Source: Nissolia schottii (Eukaryota > Streptophyta > Magnoliopsida > Fabales > Fabaceae). Taken from it: 64,000 nucleotides of DNA. The notes below the pieces were generated by a model, which saw only the letters and a list, made by a program, of their open reading frames with translations, did not search any database and had not been told where the DNA came from. The stretch is taken from positions 537,287-601,286 of the forward strand of contig QANU01057090.1 in assembly GCA_003254905.1 (NCBI GenBank), given 5' to 3'. Positions 1-13,100 of the stretch are shown one piece after another (position 1 is the stretch's first letter; each line of letters begins with the position of its first letter). The position numbers and the translations under genes were made by a program.

Positions 1-329
1 GATTAAATGTGCATAAATGATGATGATCCAAAATTCAAATAGTGTTTGCTATGGTATTAAAGTAAATTATGTGTTGCCGATTATCAGTGATATGTATCCA
101 GGTGCAGTTTCATACCATGACCAAATTCTCAAGGAATATTACCTCTAATATATCTCTCTATTCTCTTATAATTAACACGATTAATTTTCCATCAAAAAAA
201 AGTCAAATTATTATTTGAATAGTTGTTTATAATTTTTACACGACTTAATATATGATTTTCGAAAAAATAAACTATGTTGTATGTTGAAAGTTGTCGTAGA
301 GTAATTTGATAAGAAACAAAGTTATATAA
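1..329. other. AT-rich intergenic DNA
   Basis: No coding potential, RNA gene or repeat was recognised in this stretch. Confidence 0.5.
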
Positions 330-900
330 ACACAGTAGATGGATGAGGAGGTGCCTTGACGGAAGCAACAATATTGATCACTTTGTGCTCGTGGTGAAGG
401 CGGCTGGGCATATGCAAAGACAATCTGACGCTCAAATTAGCACATGTGTTAGGATACATTTTAATATATGAAGAGATACCCGGTTAGTGTTGAGACTATG
501 TGCTTATATAGGAGAGTATGAGGAGTTGAGATAGAGATGGTTATTGATTCCAAATGATCTAGAATCAATCAGTTATCACTAATATCAAGTTGTTACCAAT
601 TGACTGTTACAGAAAAGTAGGATAAGATAAAGGATTACACTTATCTTTTAATGGTTCTGCAACTCTCGAGGTGATGTATCCCAAGTTAGGTTTCCTGATT
701 GTTTGGGCCTTTTAGGACTTTTGAACTCTTGATCAAAGACTCTAGTCTGTCCTAGGAATTAAGTCCTCTTTGACTCTTGACCCAGGACTTTAGCTCGTCC
801 CAAGAGTTAAGTCTAAAGGAGTTTCAACCCAAGACTTTAGTCTATAACAAAAGTATAGAGCCAAATTGGGACCCCATGATAAAATTCCAAAAGCTTAAGT
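330..900. repeat. Decayed LTR-like retrotransposon fragment
   Basis: This is more GC-rich than its flanks. It contains a TATA-like motif (tgcttatatagg, about 500-511) followed by sequence with no open frame. Between about 720 and 850 a short unit reading gactctagtctgtcc / gactttagctcgtccc recurs in imperfect tandem. The style resembles LTRs of legume Gypsy elements, but no partner LTR, primer site or coding part is present, so a solo or truncated LTR is only inferred. Confidence 0.3.
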
Positions 901-985
901 TGTTCGACAGAGGCAATTAAATAAGTTTGTTTATTCACTCACTTTTTAGTTTTTTTTTATTAAATGATGGTTGTTAAATAAATTA

Positions 986-1270
986 GGGTTAATATCCTAT
1001 TTGATGCCTGAATTAATTTTACACTCTTACTCTAATTTGTTCATCAACGGTTAACCCCTTGATTTACAAATGTTTGACTCGTTGTCCTAAGTAGTCTTTG
1101 AACATTCATAATATTACCCCAAGTAGTATCTTAACAATCTAACTATTAGGGTAGAGACTAATGAATTCAACGTTTGTAAAATCTAGAGACTAAGGCGTCA
1201 CTTTTTTAAGTTGAGGGATCAATTAGAATACATGTGTAAAGTGTAGAGACCAAATAGAGTATTAATGAAC
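986..1270. mobile_element. Small inverted-repeat element (MITE-like)
   Basis: The left end (gggttaatatcctatttgat) and the reverse complement of the right end (gttcattaatactctatttg) are imperfect inverted repeats, and similarity continues inward through the ttacac and caaatgtttga / caaacgttga blocks. Length is about 285 bp with no coding sequence. The termini resemble Mutator-like MITEs, but no clear target duplication was seen. Confidence 0.45.
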
Positions 1271-4200
1271 AATTGTTTTGCTTTATACACGGGGGAGAGT
1301 AAATCATATCTATAAGTTAAGCATTTATCATGTTAGTATCTTTTTATTATTATTATTAACAATCATGTTAATGTCCTCTCCTTAGAATTTCATATGCATC
1401 ATATATGTAAAAAGAAAAAAAAAAGTAATAGGGCAATATAAAAAGAAAAGCAATTACAAAATTCAGTCTTCCCTTCACATTTATTGGTTGTTGATTCCTC
1501 CTTATCAGCATTGTTCTGGAGAAATCTCTGGAATAATTCTTCCACCAAGTCATTAAAGATAAGATTACTTAATCTTCTTGTTTGGTTTTATCCTCCTATA
1601 GACTACCATGTTGAGCATTTGCGACTTATTCTATACTTAGAATAGAATAATAGAACTTGAACTCGAAACTATTCGACCAGTAAAAATAAACACCTATCAC
1701 TCCAAAGTTAAATAAGTTATCATAATTATGATTAACTTGAGTATTTCTAGATCCTTGCAATATGTTTTTATTTACGTGTTTATCTTTTTATTTTAGTATT
1801 TTTATAAATATTTGTTATTTTTTACATTGAGACAAAAGTATTTTTTTCCATTATACTCATATATTAAATACATATAGTAAGTAATGGAATAAAGAGGGAG
1901 AAAAAGAATAGTAAAATACATTAAGTAAAAACAATGTTGTAAAATACTATTAAATTTGTTTAATTTAAAAAAAAATACAATTATTTTCTTAATTCTTCCA
2001 CCAAGTCTATTTTCTTAATTTAAAAGTAGAGGGAATATAATATTCTTATCTTTCATTCTACTTATTTTATTTGGCAAAGTGCTAACTATAATTATTCAAT
2101 TGAAGAAATAAAGCACCATACAACTTGGAAATGATATTTTATACTAAAAGAAGGCAGACTCGCCAAAGAAAATGAAAAATGAAAATGAAATATATGACTT
2201 TGTGTTTGGCAATGTGAGTGCATGAACCAAGGTTGTTTCCTTCGTGCAGGCAGGGGAGCAAATAAGAATTCATATTGTAAACCTTTAAAATAGAAAAAAG
2301 CTATACTGTGTTGGATATTAAGAGACAATAAGAGACTCTACTTATCTAGTACATGATAAGTTATCTTGATTTCTTTTTTGAAGATAATAATTTTTGTGAT
2401 GAGAAATTGTTAGATACTCTCAAATAATTATGCTAATTTGATTTTTGATATCATCGTGAAGATTGTGTGACTATTTTGTAAATATGTTTATTAGCACATA
2501 GTTGAAGAGTTTAGAGACATGTCCTAACTTATTGTTAATAATTCTAATTTTGAATAATAATAAAAAAAGAAGAATTGTTGTGTTAAGTAATAACAAAATT
2601 TGTTGTCAAATCTATGTGATATAGATCAACAATGTAATATTAAATGCTGGATAGTGTTAAAATACTTCAATTAACATAATTTAATCTATGTAGTTAACTT
2701 CATCTACTAATGAGATAGAGTTTGATTGTTGTATATAGTTTTGCTGTATAAAGTTTTGATTGTATGTTGTTATCATGAGATCACGGAGAACAATATGTGC
2801 GGGTGTGTCATAATGCATATATACCAGAAGATTGATCAATCATGCATAATGGCATCCACGTACACAAATCCAAACTTCTTGTCTGGCTGAAAAAGTATTT
2901 TGATTATAAAACGATGGACGAATGATAAACCCTACAAGTTTAGTCTGAACAAAAGATCAAAGATATAATTATGAAGGACTTGGAGGAGGACAAATTCTAC
3001 TGTAGAATCTGGAATATGCCTATGGGAGATTCCAAATACAGTGGGATTGAAAAGCAAAATTCCACTATAAACCCATTTTATGCAATCATTAAGCAGCCCA
3101 ACCACGAGAAGAATAGTGTCAGGCAAGCTCAAGCCACAGCATTCTATTGGGGCCCATTTGGCTGTACTTGCTAAGATTTTCATTTTTTTTTCTTCAAGAA
3201 TTACATTAAAAATTACTTATTTTAATGAAACTAGACCAATGACTTTATTGCAAAGAACAATGAAAATTACTTATTTTAATGAAACTAGTACTTAAGTTTT
3301 GAAAAAGATTAGGCCTGCGTTTAATTAGTACCCGAAATAAAAGTTAGCCATGTGTTTGGGAAGACTAAATTTTTTTTTTCAACAACGATTATGTAAAATT
3401 CAACTTATGTTTGAATGTATTAACTTTGAAATAATGTTAAAGTAATGTGCTTTGTTTGAATGGTATAAAAAAAAAAGAGTTTAGTTGTTATATATTGACA
3501 ATGTAAAATATTTTTACATAGTCACACAATCATATTTTGTCACATTAGTAATAATAATTATCTCATTTACTTATTATTTGATTGGATTGGATTGGTTGAC
3601 TATGTAAAAATATTTTACACATTTAGTGCATGACAATTAGAATCTAAAAAAAAGCTTTTGTATGGTAAATTATTTAAAATGGTATGAAATAGTTTATTTA
3701 TTTATCCTTATAATAAAGAGGATTCCTTAGTTTAACTATCTCATTTGGTGTCCAAATTTCTCTTTTCCATTTTTGCCCTCCCACTAATTTTATTTTACAA
3801 GTAGTTTTTACTTTTATATTTTAATTTTTTTCAAAAAATAATTAACCATTTTTCATCTTTTACTCCAACCACACTATACTATGTCTTCCTGTTATTCTTT
3901 CATACTCTTTTTTTATTATACATCATATCTGTTCATGCCTTTTTGTTATCAAAAGACGATAAAATATTCTGGTTGGCAGGCACGAAATGCCTGCAACCCT
4001 GCTAGCAGCACACAATGTTTGATATTTAGGATTAATATAACAAAATTATCATAATTCTAAAATAAATCAGTTTCTTCTTATAATCAAAAGCTCCTAAATT
4101 TTGCTCTTTTTTCTTTCTTTCAAAAATTACATTGATGACAATGGGATTTAAATCTAAGATTTCATGTATATTATTTAAACCCCCACCATTAGACCAATCC

Positions 4201-5277
4201 TAATGGCTTCAAAATTTTGCTTCCTGTTATTTTTAAAAAATAAAACAGCTTAAAATTATTAAGAAAAACAAACTTTTTCCACATGGCATCTTTTATCCAA
4301 ATAAGAATGAATTTTTTTTTTCAGAAATATACACTGTTACTAAATACATGTATTAATTGTTTGTACGTCTAAAAAATCCATTTAATTTATTTAAGAAGCA
4401 GAATAAAGTTGGTCTAAGCTTTGATAATAACTGTGACTAATTTATGATATAATTATAGTCAATTATTTGTCACCACCGTCATAAAAACCATCGCAACAAA
4501 TTATAGCAACACCTCCTTTAACCGTGATTTTTGCTTCATTTGGCCACGGTTTTTACCATGGCTAAAGGCCATGTTTTTTTTTAATAAAGTTCACCATTCA
4601 TTTTAATCTAAAATCATAATTTTTATTAACTACACTTAGACAGTGTTACCTTTCCAAAAATAGAGATATTTGTATATTCTCAAATAAGAAAAGGACAAAC
4701 CCCTTGGTTCCGTTCCCCTTTCCTTAATTCTTTGTTGCTGTGTTTTCATCCCACCACATTACATAGGAGGAGTTTGCAAACTTTCTTTCTTTTTAACTTT
4801 TTTTTTCCCCCTTCCTTAGTACTTTACATATATTTTGTATTTTGCCAACTTCGGATGTAATGGTAGGTCGATTGTCAATTTGTGTGGGTTAGGGAATTTA
4901 ATGGTATTGGGCCTACCCGATAATGTACTCACTTATTTTCTTTTATTTGTTGAAATGCTATCATCATGGTCTTCTAAATGGGCTTTCAGCACCTTTGCGT
5001 GGCTCCGTAAAGTTAAAATCAAATAGGGTCCACTCAAAATTTAGGAAGAACACGCCCCAACCTTAGAATAACTCAAGTTATATTATTTTCAGTCCTAATT
5101 AACATTTTGAAGTTGAATTTTCATGCAAAACATTGTTATGTAATAAGAGTGCAAGAAACTGGTATGTCATCTTAGGCAATTGCAAAAATCAATTTTTTTT
5201 AAAAAAAAATATGATATGAAATTTTCTTGTTTTCTTTTTTATGACTGTCAACTGGGTCAATGCTTACTTTAATCATT
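1271..5277. other. Gene-poor intergenic DNA
   Basis: Only short, low-complexity open frames occur here. A frame near 2932-3183 (83 codons, minus) overlaps another on the plus strand; neither shows a recognisable domain. A stretch near 4480-4570 with repeated ccgtg/cacgg motifs looks transposon-derived but has no clear ends. Confidence 0.5.
3209..3288. repeat. Two-copy direct repeat, 54-bp period
   Basis: A 26-bp block (aaaattacttatttt onward to ctag) occurs at 3209-3234 and again, identical, at 3263-3288. Confidence 0.8.
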
Positions 5278-5545
5278 CAAATTATAGGTTTGAAACACTT
5301 TGAACCTTCAAAATTTAAATCTAACTTTCTAATATCTAAAAATGTAAGTTGTAGGTTAAATTAGTCATTCAATTCATTATAATTACTGTGTTGTTACGTT
5401 TTCGTTGATTTGTGATATTAAATAAAACTGTAACAATAACTAGTTGTGAATGAATTATGTCAACACCTGAGATAATAAATGAGGTTGTGCGAGTATCTAA
5501 GATTGCAAATAAAATTGTAATATCAACATATTTATTGTGAGCAAC
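5278..5545. mobile_element. Diverged copy of the MITE family also present at 25.5-26.2 kb
   Basis: The segment from about 5343 (gtaagttgtaggttaaatta) through ttcattataattactgtgtt matches the left arm of the inverted-repeat element at 25.68-25.83 kb. Downstream it also shares interior motifs such as aaatgaggttg. Only one arm is clear, so the copy is probably truncated. Confidence 0.45.
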
Positions 5546-8500
5546 AATACAAAATTAGTATATTGTACATCATTTGCATGATGCATGTTGTTTACAATAA
5601 ATGCATTTCCCATATTTTTGTCCAAAAACATTGGTCAAATACCATTACTCTATTTATAAATATAAACTTTGTTGTTGATATAGTATATTTCACCATTATT
5701 GTTCTTGTAATTATTATGATTATCAGCAGAGTTTAATTTTTACGCAACATCTATACTATACTGTCATCCTGTTACAGTGTTTTATATGCATGATTTTATA
5801 TATTTTTGAATCCAATGAAAAAAAAATCACAAATGGCTATGGCTGAACCCTTTTTGAAAGGGTCAAACATAATAAACACTTGCCGGATACATTGTGGTAA
5901 TTTAACGATGCACAATGCAAAAAATAATAACACTCAAAGATAAGATTGAGAGCCAACAAATTCACAAAACCGAGAAGTAAAACAGAGGTTGCAAAGAAAG
6001 CATGAAAACAAACAAACCACAACGCACAAGAAGAACAAACAAAATCCAAGCTGAAAAGCATACGGTCCTTGCAACCGTGATTTATTATTCCAAGCTAGGT
6101 AAATATCAAATATAATATAAAACTATTAAAACTGTTTTTTTTACATCAGTTTAGATTTTTGGGATATATGATTTTTGATATAGTATTAAAGTGTACTCTA
6201 AAATAATTGTTGGGTCACTTATAAATGTTCGGACATGAGAGAAGTATATTAAAGATTCACATTTTCTAAAGATAAGACTCAAATAGAATAAATTGAAAGA
6301 GAGGAACACATAAAAACATGCGAAATTAAGAAGTCCAATTTTGAAAAAATAGAATCAATATGTTTGCTGTAACTATATCCTTAATCTTTTGGGGGGGGGG
6401 CATAAAAGTAGGGTTACGCCAACCTTTTTGCTATAGGCATCGGAGAATTGCCCCAAGCCAAGCCTGGAAGAAAGGAATAGGCTTTAAAGCGAAGACTCAT
6501 CTCATTCTCCGCCATTGAAGGCATTCATTCCAATTTTTCAGATTTTCTGAATCAACCAAATAACATATGACCAACAGATTAAGGTTCGCACCGACAGAAT
6601 GGACATAAGATCTTCGTTTGAATATGGCCAATTTGTTCTTTGTGTTGGGAGGCTTTTGTAAGACAAACCATGGAAGGAGTTTGGCTATTGGAGGGGCAAA
6701 GCCTTTCCATGAAATCGTATCATCCTCTAATCCATTGTTATCTAGTGCAAAGATTCTTTCAACAAAGAATTTTACACTAAACCGTCAAGACGAGCTATAT
6801 CTCCAAATTGATTCATCCTTGATACCTGTATGAAAACCAAATTGATCTAAAACATTATAAAGGTTAGTCATTAAATTTGTTTTTCTTTCAAAGAGGTGTC
6901 TATGCCACCCCAATGCCCATATTGATAAGAATGAATTAGAATTTTAAATTGATGAAATTTATGCATCTTTGATTTTTTTTTTTCCCTTTCATATTCTTAT
7001 TGTTAGGAAAACATATATATAATATATCCATTGCCCAATGACAACATCGGATGGGTTATGGCCAATTCTTATTTCTACGAATACTCAAATCTAATATAGT
7101 TTAAGTTTAATGCAATTTTAGTATAAATTTTTTACTTTCATTCAATCATGCATTACTGTACGAATAAAAAATACAGTACTTATATTAAAAAAAGTCTTAC
7201 GTTCATAATAATTATATTGAAGCTAAATATATGAAGAATAACTTTAACTGACAATTTATCAATAAACTCAATTTGTAAAATTGTTAAGAAATAATAATGA
7301 CAAAAGTACTGAAATTTGTGCTTTTACCAAAGAAAGATAGTGGGATTGTTAGAAAAGTGATGAGAAAAATGAAGTTAAGGAAATAGAAGTTAAAAGGCAT
7401 ATACTTTTTCTTCTTCGATATTTTATCTTTTTTAAAAACAGTCCTCAATAATAGAGTTACTTCTACACTATTTTTGATGATTAAATATTTAAGCTATAAA
7501 TAAATTTAATTTATTAAGCTTAATTATAACTGTAGAATTACATAATAATATCCAAAACTTCAATGTTAAATACTAGTATATCAAATTATTTAATATATCA
7601 AAAGATAATTGCATTCTGACAAAGATTAAATATAGTATTCAAATTAAAATAAAATATCATACAACTTATGAAAGCTTAATTAAAACTTTTCTACATTAGC
7701 ATAATTGAAAATTATATTTCATCAGAAGGACCTTTTAGTTGTTTAAGGAGTTAGACATCAATGCATGTAGGAATACTTTGGTCAAATACCAAAATCATTT
7801 TGGACTTCTTCATAAAAGAGGTTTCTTTTTTTCTTAGGAGAGAAAACTTCTTAGGCGTTTCTACAGAAGTTATTATTATTGGTCAACCGAAAAAAAATAT
7901 AGAAGTTATTATTATATTAATGCTCGCTACTTTAGTATTTTTATTTATTGTGCCTGACCTTCAATTATATTAATTTTAATGCATTAGCTTAATTAGGTGT
8001 TGAGCATTCAATAATTTTTGTTACTCCAAAATTATCTAAAAAAATTCGCTTTTAGAGAAGTGAAATTAACTATAAGCAGTTTCGTAGACTTTAAAAATAA
8101 TTACTTAATAACCATTCAAACAAATAAATAAATACTATAAAATAAATAAATAAACATTACACAACAAAGAAATAAATATTATTATCGAACATTTTTTACG
8201 TGTCATGTACATGTGTGAGTTTAATATTATTACAAAATAGATAAATAACACTATCACTAAATATTTTTACGTTTCCGTGCATGCGTGTATTTCATATTGT
8301 TCATTTTCTATATTTAATTTTTTTTCTTCTTTATTTTATAACATTTGTTTCTCTATTTTATAATATTATTATTTTTAGTGATGGTTAAGTAGCTTCTTTT
8401 TTTTTCTACAAAGAGTATTTTTTATTATAAAATACTGTTTCATATAAGGTCAAAATTAGCTGACACATTGTATAAGTTTTATTCTTGTACCAATCTTTCA

Positions 8501-9600
8501 TCATCAATCTTTATTTAATCTAGTCATTAAAAATGATAAAATTTTAATTAAGAAATAGAATTTGAATATATTATTTATGTTAAAGAATAAAGTAAAGTAA
8601 AAAACTTAATTTTAACAAAATGTGATAAAATTTAAAATTTCAATAAAAAAGGTTTTTTTTTATGTTTAAATATTTTTTTAGTACTTCAAAAATTACATTC
8701 AATGATATTTGAATATAGAACTTCATGTATATTACCTAAATTTCTCACCACTAGATATATTAAATATATTCAAAACGAGGTTTAAATATAATTATGTTAA
8801 AATGTTTTATATATTCAAAAAGAAAAATTAAAATGACTTCAACAATGAGAAGTTAATTCTCAACATGAACAAAACTAATAATTTCGGTCAAAGTTCAGTG
8901 TATATATAATTTTTTTTATTAACAGTTCAACGTATATATCTAATGGCAACTTAAGGTAACTCAAATGAAGATAATTATGTTATTTGCATTTTACCTAGAT
9001 TCCTTTTTTAACGCACCATTGGACAAAAAAATCACAAAAAAAAAATGTGGATTCATAGTTGGATCCCATTTCAGACCTCCTTGATCCACCACTACCCTTG
9101 TCTCATCCAAGTGAAAAAGAAGACAAAACATATATACATATAAATATATTCAAATTTAGATTCTCTTGTATTTATTTTAAATATAACTATGTGATGGAAA
9201 CTTATATTTTTATGAGCGTAATTATTTTAAAATTTATCTTAAATAATTATCATCATAACATTACTTTTATAAATGAAATTGGAGTTTAGCAGAGGGAATT
9301 CTTGCCTGATGTCGAGATATTATTCTTTAATAAGTGAATTGTGTGCCCATTCCAAATTCCAAGTCATAGTGCACTCCCTTTAACTTATGTAATGGATTAT
9401 TCCATTTTACTTTTTATATGATTTTGTGACGTGATCTTAAATCATTAATTTTATTAATTATTTATAAGTCTCATTTTTGTAATTAATAATAAAAAATTAT
9501 ACATAATAATTTCATTTAAAAAATAAAATGGGGAGATTCATTCTTTTTTTTTTTTTTTTAATTCCTTTTGCCCTTTTTAGATACCCCACCCAAGTTTATG
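5546..9600. other. AT-rich intergenic DNA upstream of the HMA gene
   Basis: No gene was recognised. A run of ten G lies near 6389-6398, followed by a slightly GC-richer stretch (6400-6840) holding a 71-codon frame without recognisable similarity. The rest is AT-rich with small simple repeats. Confidence 0.5.
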
Positions 9601-9601
9601 C

Positions 9602-9611
9602 CTATTTAAGC
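9602..9611 (+). promoter_or_regulatory. TATA-like box of the HMA gene
   Basis: The motif ctatttaagc is followed about 30 bp later by a pyrimidine-rich stretch (ctttcactctcttctc) typical of plant transcription starts. It lies about 540 bp upstream of the start codon. Inferred, not measured. Confidence 0.5.
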
Positions 9612-9629
9612 TCGCAATCCGCTTTCACT

Positions 9630-9733
9630 CTCTTCTCATCATACCTTTGGCATCACCGCACCGACTCTCTCTTTTCAGGCTCTTCTTTTTCTCTGCTCTC
9701 ACAACAGTAAAAAGGTTGCTTCAATTCCTCTCG

Positions 9734-9764
<31 letters not shown>

Positions 9765-10145
9765 TCTTGAACCGTTTCTATTACAAGTTTCAACATTGGA
9801 TATCGTGTTTTTCATTCACAACCACTCGCATGAATCACGGTTATTCCTAGCTATGGTAGCACTGCACTATACCTGTTTCTATGCTTTTAATTTTTATATT
9901 TTATATTTTGTATATTTATACCTCTATCTTCGTTGCCAAGCTTCTAGAACAATTTATTGTTAGTTATAAACTAAAGCAAATGTCCAAGAACTGTCGCTGT
10001 CCCTCTCCATCATATCTCTATCTGCTCTCTTATTCAAACAATTGTTGATGTTGTTTCAGGGTTTGATTGTTGAATCCCTAGTTTGATCTCAAAAAGAAAA
10101 AGAAAGAAGAAATCACTATTGGGGGAAAAGGGAAAATTGATTATT
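9630..10145 (+). other. Probable 5' leader of the HMA gene
   Basis: This lies between the inferred transcription start and the ATG at 10146. It is pyrimidine-rich, contains an (AT)n tract and may hold an intron ending at the acceptor gttgtttcag (about 10050-10059). An in-frame ATG at 10083 would add 21 Lys-rich residues, but the family normally starts at a short Met-Gly-Ser-like N-terminus, so 10146 is preferred. Confidence 0.45.
9737..9764. repeat. (AT)14 microsatellite in the HMA leader
   Basis: Uninterrupted AT dinucleotides lie between the TATA-like box and the start codon, probably transcribed. Confidence 0.95.
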
Positions 10146-13100
10146 ATGGGTTCCTCGTCCCAGAAGAAGAACTTTGAGAAGAGCTACTTCGATGTGATGG
10201 GTTTGTGTTGCTCTTCGGAGGTTCCTCTGATCGAGAACATTCTGAAGCCGCTCGAAGGAATCAAGGAGGTTTCGGTCATTGTCCCCTCACGGACTGTTAT
10301 TGTTGTCCATGACACCCTCCTCATTTCCCAGCTTCAAATTGGTAATTTTCATTCTCTTTTCTCTTCCCATCAATCAAATGCACATTAATTTTAAAATTCA
10401 TCTAAAAATTAAAAGTCAAGTTCGGGAAAGAAAAATTATTTGTTTACCCGTGTTCATCACTATATTGATTGTTCTTAGGTATAATAAATACTCATTAATT
10501 TTTGCATTACGGACGTGTGTTCCAATATTATTATTAAAAATTAAGATTTTGTTAATAACTATTTTAAGAACATTTGTTAAGAATTTAATCATAGAAATAT
10601 TTTAAATTTTTAATGTTTTTAATACATTGAAATGTTAATTTTTTTTCCTTTTAAATATTTTTTTTCTAATATTTCGAACAAGTACTTTAGAGATTAAGAT
10701 AAGACATTTATTAACAAATTTTTTAAAATTAATATAGTTAATAATATTTTTAACATTAAATGTTCTCTATAATTTTTTTTTAACAGTACTTCTTTTTTGT
10801 TTGTTATTGTGCTACACTGCTCATTGGTGTCCTTGGATGACAAATTCTGACCTGTCATTAAGGCTTCCCCAAACATGTTTTTGTACTATGGTATGGTGAA
10901 TCAAATTCAACCTAAACAAGGGAAAAAAAAATTCCAGAACTAAGTAACTAACAATGCCTGTACTTAATTTGTTTTTTGCCTTGGACCACATTGATGCCCG
11001 AAGGTGAAAAGAGTACTCAATGCCTTTATGGGTTTTTCTTTTCATTATTGGCCAGGCAACGTTTAGTGGGGGAGAAAAGATACATAGGACATATGAGGCT
11101 TCTTGTATGTGCTAATATATGTCATCTTTTTTTCCCCATGAATTTAGAGCATTATACTCACCTTTTTTTTCCACCACAGTGTTTATTATTCTTTTGCTTA
11201 AATTAAAACGTAACGTGTTGATGTCAAATTTGCATTGCTCGTGGCATGAAAAAGGAAATACCTCCTTTATCTTACTTTATAGCTAGGACAGAGAAATAAA
11301 ATAATTAATAATTGAACTTTCGTTCTCTTTGAACTGTTCCATAAATTATATAAAGGACGGAGGCTCTATTTTTATAAGGATTAAGTTGACAAATCCCCCC
11401 CCCCCACAAAACATGTGTCAAGAGGTTTAAAATAAAGTATTTTAAAATTTTTAATGTATTAAATATTTATATTTATATTTTTTTAATACAATTTTATGAC
11501 ATTTATTGATAAAACTCTTTTTATAAATAGGTGAATTAATATCAATATTTAATACATAATAAAGTTTTAAGAAGATGATAAAGATTTAATTTTTGTTAAT
11601 TGTTACTAGTAGCAGTAAGAAAAGCAGCTACTACTTAGTGGACCCCCTACCTTGACCGTGTAAATAGAGGATTTTATGCATTTAGAAGTGTAAATGTTGG
11701 TACGTATAGACCGTAAAAGTTAGTCATTAAGAATCGTTTAGTTATGAGAGATTTTAAATAGTATGCACGAAATCTAAGTTTAAACCTTGTTATTACCATT
11801 GTAAAAAAAATAAAATAAATAATAGACTATTGAAATTAACAGGGTATCCTATACCAATAATCCACTATGAAAGCATAAATAAAGTTAGGCAGTTTATCCC
11901 TTTTATCTTTTGATGCCCTTTCCACCATTTTTTTTTATCGAGATTAATTTTTGTGTAATTAGATGATAATGTAAAATTCAATACATTTAAATTAATCTCT
12001 TTTTGAGAATTTGATTGATGAAACTGTGAAGCTAACTTGTAGACAATAAAGTCAAAAGCAATGAATGAATAAACAGATAAATATGTCGGGGATATGGATT
12101 TGTTTGCGTGACAGTTAAGGCTCTGAATCAAGCAAGGCTAGAAGCTAATGCTAGAGTGTATGGTGACCAGAAGCACAAGAAGAGATGGCCAAGCCCATAC
12201 GCACTTATTTGTGGCCTTCTATTTTTGGTTTCATTGTTCAAATTTGTGTACAATCCTTTGAAATACGTGGCACTCGGAGCAGTCGCCGCCGGCATAATTC
12301 CGATCGTTTTGAAGGCTGTTGTCTCCGTCCAGAACCTTAGATTTGACATCAACATTCTCATGATCATAGCAGGTAATTCTCAATTTCATTTTCTTTCCAT
12401 TTTTATGTATAAATAAATAAATAAATAAATTACCGCTAGTTAATAAAAATAACAGTTTAATTATTATACTCACTCCATCCACTTTTTATTGTCATTTTTG
12501 ACAAAAACACACCGTTTAAGAAATTATTTAATTGACACTAAGATAGAAAAAAAAACTAGAGTGCATAGACAAAATTAACCTTGAGCAATAAGTATTTTAG
12601 TTATTAAGTGTTATAAAAAGTAAGAGAGGCAACAAAGATATAAGTGTAAAAAAATGTATTTAATATTTTTTTAATTTAATCAAATGACAATTAATTTTTG
12701 ACAAATTTTTGTTTAAAAAACTACAACAAAAAATGGATAGAAAGAGTACATAACAGGGTAAAGTACATTGTTTTTAAATCAAATTATTTTGTATACATAA
12801 TTTTAGTAGTGTGAGTAAGATAATATTTTTTTTTTTAAACTTATGACAATAATTGATTAGAGAACAGTGTAGTACATGATAATAAAACTCTAAAAGGTAA
12901 ACTCATCTTTTTAGAATTATTTGAATAGAGCAATTGATTAAAAAGGGTGAAGGGTATTTTCTTACACTTTAAAATTGCTTTAATTTAAGTTATACTGCTG
13001 CCCAATATTCCGAATTGATTTTTTTCTCCTTCTCCTTGACACTCAAATAAAAAAAAAAGCAATGTAGATGAATTGAAATAGAATTTTGGTTGAAATGTTA

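Noticed and set aside
2932-3183. Overlapping 83- and 67-codon frames on both strands
   Set aside because: Neither has a recognisable domain, and no splice or promoter context supports a gene; left as unexplained intergenic sequence.
5878-5890. Isolated acttgccgg, the 3' half of miR169
   Set aside because: The upstream sequence does not match miR169 and no pairing arm lies nearby; chance match.
4480-6090. Possible larger transposon between ccgtg-rich motifs at 4.5 kb and accgtgattta at 6.07 kb
   Set aside because: Ends could not be matched as inverted repeats and no target duplication was found.
10083-10145. Upstream in-frame ATG for HMA
   Set aside because: It would add a Lys-rich 21-residue extension atypical for the family; the start at 10146 fits known N-termini better.
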